Positions 57,266-64,000 of a DNA stretch of 64,000 nucleotides are shown here, piece by piece. Numbering within the stretch: the first letter of the stretch is position 1; each line of letters begins with the position of its first letter. Both the position numbers and the translations under genes were made by a program. The notes under the pieces were generated by a model that searched no databases, had not been told where the DNA came from, and worked only from the letters and a program-made list of their open reading frames with translations. The DNA is from Tritrichomonas musculus (lineage: Eukaryota > Parabasalia > Tritrichomonadida > Tritrichomonadidae): positions 3,286,001 to 3,350,000 of the forward strand of contig JAPFFF010000009.1 of assembly GCA_039105265.1 (NCBI GenBank), read 5' to 3'.

Positions 57266-58115
57266 AAAGGTCGTACAACTAAATTGAATAAAAAATAAAA
57301 CTAAATAAATTTATATTTATCTTAATAAATAATTTATTTAATAATTATAATATATAATTTATATATTTTATATCCAATATTATAAAATGTAATGGTTGAA
57401 ATAAAGACTTTAATTAAAATTCAATATCTATCGATTTCTTATATATTTGCATCATTTAAAAAATATAGATGTCATTTGAATGGGTATACTATGTGTTATA
57501 CAAATAATATTTTACTTTTTGACGAAATCCTTCAGTAATTGAAATATTAAACTTTTTATATTTATGAAACCAATCAACTAAATCTTCATTTTTAGAAAAA
57601 ACTGACATTTGATTTAGAATGAAATTCAAATATATTAGAAAGTAAATGCATATAAATAAAATTGTATTCTTCATTGGGCTCCTGTAACGTCCAATTTTTT
57701 TAAAATCATCATTTAATAATTCAACAAATTCAATTTTTCGGCATTTTTAGCTAAAAAATGATTTTTTTTTTCAATAATAATAACTATTTTTATATAACAC
57801 TTAATGTTTTAAAAGCATATAAAAAGAATTAATGATTAGAATAAATTATATAAAAAGTTATCGCTATTCTAAATTTTTATAAAGTGTTATAAAATTCTTA
57901 TCAAAAATAATTAAAATAAATTGAGATAAAATACTCAAATTTATTTTCTGAAGAAAGTTTAATATATACTTATATCCTTTTAGTTTTTATTTTAATTTGA
58001 ATTTAGTACGATGCAAATATTTATAAAACTGATTATTATTATTATAATAAAATATAATTAGTTTAAACAAACCAATCATTGAGTTTTACTGTTAAAATTC
58101 AGTTGTACGACCTTT
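57266..58115. mobile_element. Non-autonomous DNA transposon, 850 bp, with inverted repeats
   Basis: The left end AAAGGTCGTACAACTAAATT and the right end read inward AAAGGTCGTACAACTGAATT differ at one of 20 positions. With these bounds the flanking octamer TTTTTGAA occurs on both sides (57258-57265 and 58116-58123), suggesting an 8-bp target duplication, though the T tracts make the exact border uncertain. The interior is AT-rich without a transposase frame. Superfamily not settled; hAT- or Merlin-like from the 8-bp duplication. Confidence 0.8.
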
Positions 58116-58123
58116 TTTTTGAA

Positions 58124-59226
58124 TAAAAAAATTGTGAACCTTAAAAACAAATAAGTTTTTAAAAAGTTAATAAAATACCTTGAAAATCTAGTAATATATT
58201 TTATCTTAATTAATTTACTATAAACAGATGAAACAAAGCATGTATATAATTATTATAATTTGTATAAAATAATAAAATATATATTATATAGGTAGAGGTG
58301 AGATATAAAATTGCCAAATTAAAATCTAAATTTTAAAACATATTTATCTTAATATATTCAAATTTTTTTCATAATCAATAAAATCAAATTATATTTATAA
58401 TCTTGCATTAAATAAGATTGATGCTATAAAACTTAGTAAATCTTCAATTATTCACTTTTTCTGAGGGATAAAACATCGCTTTTTCTTCGGGCATGAAAAG
58501 ATGAATATGGCAATAAATAACATATTTTTAATATTTAATGTGTATTTAATCACATATATGATTTTGGGCCAAAAAATCAGGACAGATTTTTTTTACTACC
58601 TTTTATTGATTACTGATATTTTTAAAATTTTTCAAAAATTTGGTTTTTGAATATAATCTTTTCTTTTGAATCGATGATAATAAAACAGAATTTTTTTGTT
58701 TAAATTTTTTTTCTCATCGAATTTCTTATTAAAAATACCATCATATTTGTAATAATAATTTATTCAATTTTGAATAATAAACAAATTTCTAATATCTGAA
58801 AATTTCAATTGTATTAAAAGCATCGTAATAAATATATTTTAAAATTAATTTAGATTATTATTTTTATTTTAAATTATCTAAAATAATACGTAAAATATTA
58901 TTTATGAATATTAAGTTGAAAATACAGCCATTAAAAAAAATAAGTATATTCTTATTTTTTTATTAAATTCAATTAGTTACACAATTGTTTGATTTTTTGA
59001 TTTTTTTAAAGAATTTTTTAAATGTATAAATCCTAGAATATACCTCTATAATATATTTATTTAATATTAAAAATATTAGTCATATTATAATAAAAATAAA
59101 AATATAAACTTGTATATCAGTAAAAAAATAAAAATAGTAGGGAAAATGAAAAATATACAAAAAAAAATTCATAGATTTAATATATTGAAAAAGTTAATAT
59201 GAAAAAACAATAAAATCTTATTTTGT
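58124..59226. other. AT-rich intergenic region before the pseudokinase gene
   Basis: About 1.1 kb of very AT-rich sequence with many A and T runs. No gene, RNA or inverted-repeat element recognised. Confidence 0.5.
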
Positions 59227-61587
59227 ATGCAAGAACTTATTCACACTTATCCAAAACTTATTGTTGATCTCTCGCATTACGCAATTGATAATTTAATATC
59301 AAAAAATTCGCATTCAGAAGTGTATCTTGCAACAGAAAATTCAACACGTAACAAAGTAATTATTAAAAAATTTCTTGCTCAAAAGCTCGATGAAGCCTTT
59401 GAAACAGGGTTTTCTCTGGAAGCTTCTATACCACTTAAAGTTGGTAGTCCTTTTGTTGTTAAAACTCTTGGTTTTACTATTATTCCTCCATATTCAATAA
59501 TTCAAGATTATCATCCAAATAAATCATTATCTGATGTAATATACAAGTCATCATTTTATCTAACGCCAACCCATAAAATGTTGATCAGCATGTGCCTTGC
59601 TCAAGCTTTGAGTAAAATGCATAGATTATCAATAGTTTATAGAAATCTCACTTCTGAACATATATTAATAGACCAATATTTACTACCTCATCTTTCTAGT
59701 TTTGGCTCGTGTCAGCATGCAGAAGGCAAAAGCGTGAAAGAATTTCAAGATATGTTTTACATCGCACCTGAACTTTTATCAGGACAAAAATATTCTGAAA
59801 AGGTTGATGTTTTTTCATATGGAATGGTTTTATATGAATTGGTTGTTAACCACAAACCATTTGAAAAAAGTTCTCCTATTGAAGTCCAATACAATCTTCT
59901 TTCAAAAGATATTTCTTTTCCAGAAATACCAAATGAAACACCACCGCAATTACGAGAGTTAATTCTTTCTTGTTGGAGTGTCGATTTTACCAAAAGACCA
60001 TCTTTTTTGGAAATTTATCAGAAATTTTCTCAAAAAGAAGTTTATTTTGATGGATTTGATCCATCTGCAATTGATTCTGTAATACGGTCAATTGATAATA
60101 ACGTTGAACCTGTAATTCCACCTTGGGGTACCAAAAATGATTTTAGAGTAATTAACTCTGTCTTTGAGAATGCAAAAACTATTTATAAATCTTTCAAAAC
60201 GCAATCATTAGTCATGCTTACAGATCTTTTTTTATGTGCAAATTCTTCAAATGTTCTATCATTCTTTGGTGTTCTTCTTAATATCATTCGAAAAGATGAA
60301 GATTCTTCTCTGGTTGTTACTGCTGTTTCCTCTGTATTACATCTTATGTCTCAAGATCCAGTGTTTCTTGATTATTTTATTCGACGAGGCCTTTACCAGC
60401 AACTTCCTTTTGACAAAATTTCAGGCGCGAAATCAATCCTTTCTCTTCTCATTCCGGTTTTTCAAGTTAATCCAAAGTTAGCCACTCCAGATATTATTAG
60501 AAAAGTTGAATCAAATGTTCAAATATGTCCTGTAAAAGTATTCCGTGTTTTAGCCACAGTTTGCAACAGATTTACAGAGGATTGGATTAATTGGCAAATT
60601 ATCGATCTTCTATTTATTCATGGGAAAACATTCCTAGATTGTAAGGCCGGTGCTCCTTTCTTATACTTATTTTATCGACTTTTTTCATTGTTTGAAGTAA
60701 TCAAAGCAGCAAGAAGATTAATTTATATTAAAATGATTCAGTATGCATTGAGATCGCAGGATCAAAAAACAGTTAAAGCTGCATATTCAATTATTCTCGC
60801 TTTAAATTTGTTATGGATTAAATCGGACTATATTTCTGATCATCTTCTTAAAGATAATATTCAAGAAATAGCTCTCAATTATTTATGTTCTGCGCCACTT
60901 TCGATGATTACTACGCCAGTCATCAAATCGCTTTGTACTATAAAAAATTCGCCATTAGCAGCATCATTATTAATCAAGTTTGCTCAAGATGTTTCAGTTA
61001 CACAAAGGCTTCTTACATTAGGTCCATATCTCAAAGATGTTGAATCTAAATATCTTGTTAAAATCCTCATTGAAATTATGATACCTCCCAATAATAGGCT
61101 TCAACTAATGAATATGAAAGAATTACCTTATATGCTCGCCAAGATAGTTTCAGTAAATGATTCAAAAATGATTGAAGCTGTCAGTAAAATTATCAAATCC
61201 CTGCCTCTTAATCAAGATTTTCTAGTTAGGATTGGTCAAACGAATTTCCTTCAAATTTTCATAACGCAAGCAGTCAAATGTGGAACTTTTCAGAGTCATG
61301 TTGCTTGTTTAATTACTATTGATAGGCTTATTCGTTTTGGTTATCTTCCTGAATTCGCATCATACATGGAAACTGCTATTAATCTCCTAAATCGAGCACC
61401 TCAACTCACAGTTCATGTTATCACATATCTTTCTTTACTTAGTGCTAATGATGAAAGTTTAAGTCTCATTAAAAAAAATCCAAGGATACCCCAAATTATT
61501 CAGCAATATCAAAATAATCCACAATGCCAAAAACAAATTGAATTTTTACAATCAAATATTTCTTCTCTTCAATCTACTCCAGCTTAA
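59227..61587 (+). CDS. TKL-type pseudokinase with helical (ARM-like) C-terminal region
   Basis: A 786-aa protein. The kinase-like domain spans about 20-275: VIIKKFLAQK carries the ATP-site Lys, but the catalytic loop reads VYRNLTSEHILID (Asn in place of the HRD Asp, about residue 140) and the DFG site reads SSFGS (Ser for Asp, about 157), so catalysis is unlikely. YIAPELLSGQ and DVFSYGMVLYELV are retained, as in TKL kinases. Residues about 300-780 are helical repeats (SSVLHLMSQDPVF, AASLLIKFAQDVS, VACLITIDRLIRFGYLPEF). This fusion architecture is widespread in trichomonads. It probably acts as a regulatory scaffold. Confidence 0.88.
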   Translation: MQELIHTYPKLIVDLSHYAIDNLISKNSHSEVYLATENSTRNKVIIKKFLAQKLDEAFETGFSLEASIPLKVGSPFVVKTLGFTIIPPYSIIQDYHPNKSLSDVIYKSSFYLTPTHKMLISMCLAQALSKMHRLSIVYRNLTSEHILIDQYLLPHLSSFGSCQHAEGKSVKEFQDMFYIAPELLSGQKYSEKVDVFSYGMVLYELVVNHKPFEKSSPIEVQYNLLSKDISFPEIPNETPPQLRELILSCWSVDFTKRPSFLEIYQKFSQKEVYFDGFDPSAIDSVIRSIDNNVEPVIPPWGTKNDFRVINSVFENAKTIYKSFKTQSLVMLTDLFLCANSSNVLSFFGVLLNIIRKDEDSSLVVTAVSSVLHLMSQDPVFLDYFIRRGLYQQLPFDKISGAKSILSLLIPVFQVNPKLATPDIIRKVESNVQICPVKVFRVLATVCNRFTEDWINWQIIDLLFIHGKTFLDCKAGAPFLYLFYRLFSLFEVIKAARRLIYIKMIQYALRSQDQKTVKAAYSIILALNLLWIKSDYISDHLLKDNIQEIALNYLCSAPLSMITTPVIKSLCTIKNSPLAASLLIKFAQDVSVTQRLLTLGPYLKDVESKYLVKILIEIMIPPNNRLQLMNMKELPYMLAKIVSVNDSKMIEAVSKIIKSLPLNQDFLVRIGQTNFLQIFITQAVKCGTFQSHVACLITIDRLIRFGYLPEFASYMETAINLLNRAPQLTVHVITYLSLLSANDESLSLIKKNPRIPQIIQQYQNNPQCQKQIEFLQSNISSLQSTPA

Positions 61588-62908
61588 TTTTACATTTAAA
61601 TCATACAACTGATTATTATTATCTGCAATATTTTGTTAATGACCATACTTTATTATTTTGTTCTTATATAAATAGCATAACTATTTCCAATTAAACATGT
61701 TTTTATTTTATTAATTTTAATATCAGTTTATCTTGCTAAAATAATATCAGTTTATATTGTTTATTAATTTCTCAGAATGGGAGAAACTTTTTGAAAACGA
61801 TAAGGTCAAATTTATAAATCTTTTAGGTCAATTTGTCCCAAGCTGAATGATTTTTTTTCTGAGAAACATTGAAAAAAATTGAATGTTGTCCCAAGCATTT
61901 TGAATTCGACTTTAAACTGGTTTTAATACTGTCCGCTTTAGTACACTTTTCAAACATTTTTATCTTTTTATAAATTAAAAATTACAATACCATATTGTAA
62001 TTACCTATTAAAAATAAATATTAGAATTTAAATTTAAAATATAATCTTTTTAGAAAATTTTGGGTGAAAGAAAAATAAAAATAAAAAAAAAATTCTACCC
62101 ATATCTCTCAAAATTGTATGAAAAAACTTGTAAAATATTCAAAAAAATATCGTTAAAGATTATTTTTATCAGAAAATATGATCGTTTTCAAATAATGCCT
62201 TTTCAAAATATTATCGTCTCTGGTATAATAATTGGCCCAAACCGACTTCGATATGAGTTTTAATATTGCATGAACCAATTCTATCTTTTGATGAGCATTT
62301 TGGAGTATAGTAAGCAGCAAGGTACCTTCATTTATGTTTCTAATTTTGATATCTCATCTTTTTTTCCTTGGTATGCAAGTTAGGCTCTAGAAAAGTTAGA
62401 AAAGGGAATCTTTCGAGTTTTCTTTGGAAGTATTATCATGCTTCTAACAAGATCATGCCAACAAAAAGCATTTTGCAGTAGTATTGCCTTTCAGTGTTAA
62501 TAATTTGTCCAAAATTTGATAAAAAATTGATAAAAATTTGATTCTTAGGTAGATTTATTAGTTATTTTGCATTAAATCGTGTATAAATTCTCTATTGAAG
62601 GCAATATGTGTTGGAGAATCTCGATTTTACAAATTATTTTTGCTCTTTTCTTGCTCTTGTATGATCAGTTTTAATTAAAAAAATTGAGATTATTCAAATT
62701 TATTTTGAATAAAATTTTTGCAAAAAGTTATTTTTTATTTTATTTTATTTTCACTTTTGATAAAAACCGCAAATAACATTCTCAAAATTGAGAAAAGCTG
62801 ACATTATTAAATCAAGCTTATATTCATCCCAATAAGTTTTGATAGGAAACAAATTCAAAAAGGGTTTATTACACTTTTATTCCAAGAAAAAGTTGTTTTT
62901 CTTTTTTA
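61588..62908. other. AT-rich intergenic region
   Basis: No gene recognised. GTCCCAAGC occurs twice (about 61846 and 61890). A 67-codon open stretch at 62060-62263 is Lys/Ile-rich and probably chance. Confidence 0.45.
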
Positions 62909-62910
62909 TA

Positions 62911-63557
62911 GTCCTCGCACGATTGAATTTCTTTCAATTTTATTAACTTTTTATATATGCAAGATCAAATTTTGTATAATAGATAATTATTTTTTGATAT
63001 ATCTGTATCAAATATTGAAGGCTATTTGAAAAAAGCCTTCAAAAAGTGGCGAGTACGATTCTGAGATCTCAAATTATTTCAAATTTTTCTATAGATTGAG
63101 ACAACTCATACAATTTCTTTTTTCTAAGATATTTCGAGCTGAGTTTTTATTATTATTATTGAGAAATTGGATCTTCAAATTATAGCAACTTTAAATACAA
63201 TATAATTCTCTAAAATCTATCAAAAAAAATCTCAAGCATTTCAGATCAATAAATAAATTTTTTAAAGAATAATTAATAATCAATTAAACCATCTAAGAGT
63301 TGACTTATTTTTACATCCATTGGCATGAAATATAAATATTAAAGTAGAATAAACATTCAAATATGCATGAAATATAAATTTTACATAATTTAAAAGCAAC
63401 TCTGAAGTTGTTTGTATTGAATTCTTCAATATAAAATAAAAATATGAATATTTAAAAATCAATTCAATTTTTCATCGATTTAAAATTCAATAAAAAATAA
63501 TAATCGTCTACTTTTAAAAAGTTTGAAATTTTGAATGAAATTCAATAGTGCGAGGAC
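62911..63557. mobile_element. MITE of Tc1/mariner type, 647 bp, flanked by TA
   Basis: The left end GTCCTCGCACGATTGAATTT and the right end read inward GTCCTCGCACTATTGAATTT match at 19 of 20 positions, with weaker similarity continuing to about 44 bases (a shared AACTTTTTA). The dinucleotide TA flanks both ends (62909-62910 and 63558-63559), as expected for Tc1/mariner transposition. The interior has no transposase frame. Confidence 0.88.
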
Positions 63558-63559
63558 TA

Positions 63560-64000
63560 ACTTTTTTAAAACAGTTACGGTTTCTATTAAAACTTTATAG
63601 CAGCTATAAGGAGATATCTTTAAAAAATTTGACCTTAAATTGACCTTTTAAAATAAGATAAAATCCTTGAAAATTTATGTTATGGGTAGCCTTTACTTTT
63701 TTCACATCACAAATTCCTTAACGTAACATTTTAACGTTTATATTCTTTAATCCCTATTTTTGTTGTTGTATTTGCATGTTTTTGGCAAAAATATCAAGTT
63801 TTCAAATTAAATTTTATTAAAAAAATCAATGAACAGATAAAATTAAAATTTTGTGGCACTTAAGTTTATATTTTATATAATCGCTTTTTAGTATTGGTTT
63901 TATATATTAAAATGAAATTAAAAGTTTATAAAACAATATTATAATAGTAAATAATCTAGAAATCTTGAGTAATGTGAATTGGTTTGCTCACAGAGTGATT
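63560..64000. other. AT-rich sequence to window end
   Basis: No gene or repeat recognised. Confidence 0.45.

Noticed and set aside
62060-62263. 67-codon open frame after the pseudokinase gene
   Set aside because: Lys/Ile-rich peptide from A-rich DNA, no upstream signal, no motif.
61800-63650. AAGGTCAAATTT near 61803 and its complement near 63628 as ends of a larger element around the MITE
   Set aside because: Only about 12 bases match and the companion motif AGGTCAATTT is in swapped order, so true inverted termini are unlikely.

Overview
The window looks like nuclear DNA of an intron-poor, very AT-rich protist, most likely a trichomonad (Parabasalia, Tritrichomonas/Trichomonas-like). The grounds are large Polinton/Maverick elements, compact uninterrupted host genes, a TKL-type kinase fused to a helical repeat tail, and abundant DNA-transposon debris. 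The species cannot be fixed from the sequence alone.

Bases 1 to about 22,080 are most of a first Polinton (element A), which enters from beyond the left edge. It carries a very large fibre-like protein and a related partial one, a GIY-YIG-type protein, a protein-primed DNA polymerase B, two HNH endonucleases, and a leftward capsid module: small conserved proteins, double-jelly-roll major capsid protein, two protein VI-like candidates, packaging ATPase, retroviral-type integrase and penton-like minor capsid protein. Its right end carries short tandem repeats, hairpins and a terminus reading AGTAGTA inward.

Bases 22,081 to 38,402 are a second, diverged Polinton (element B). Its polymerase gene is entered by the end of element A, so A appears to have landed inside B. 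B has the same capsid module, plus an adenain/Ulp1-type cysteine protease, one HNH protein, several small private genes and three tandem-repeat arrays, and it also ends in AGTAGTA. Most frames in both elements are open, so both insertions look fairly recent, A being younger than B. Start codons in both elements sit unusually often in the hexamer TAAATG, which no recognised host gene here shows.

Bases 38,403 to 64,000 are host chromosome: a pogo/Tc1-like DDE transposase gene, then RPN11 (proteasome deubiquitinase), a small unknown gene, the PP2A scaffold subunit, a redox-dead PDI-like protein, a NECAP-like endocytic protein, a TSG101/Vps23-like ESCRT-I protein, the giant ribosome-biogenesis factor UTP20, and a TKL-type pseudokinase. 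Between them lie three non-autonomous DNA transposons recognisable by inverted repeats and target duplications (45189-46248, 57266-58115, 62911-63557), one loose hAT end, and a GC-rich foldback near 57,000. The host genes are unrelated housekeeping genes with no visible operon logic.
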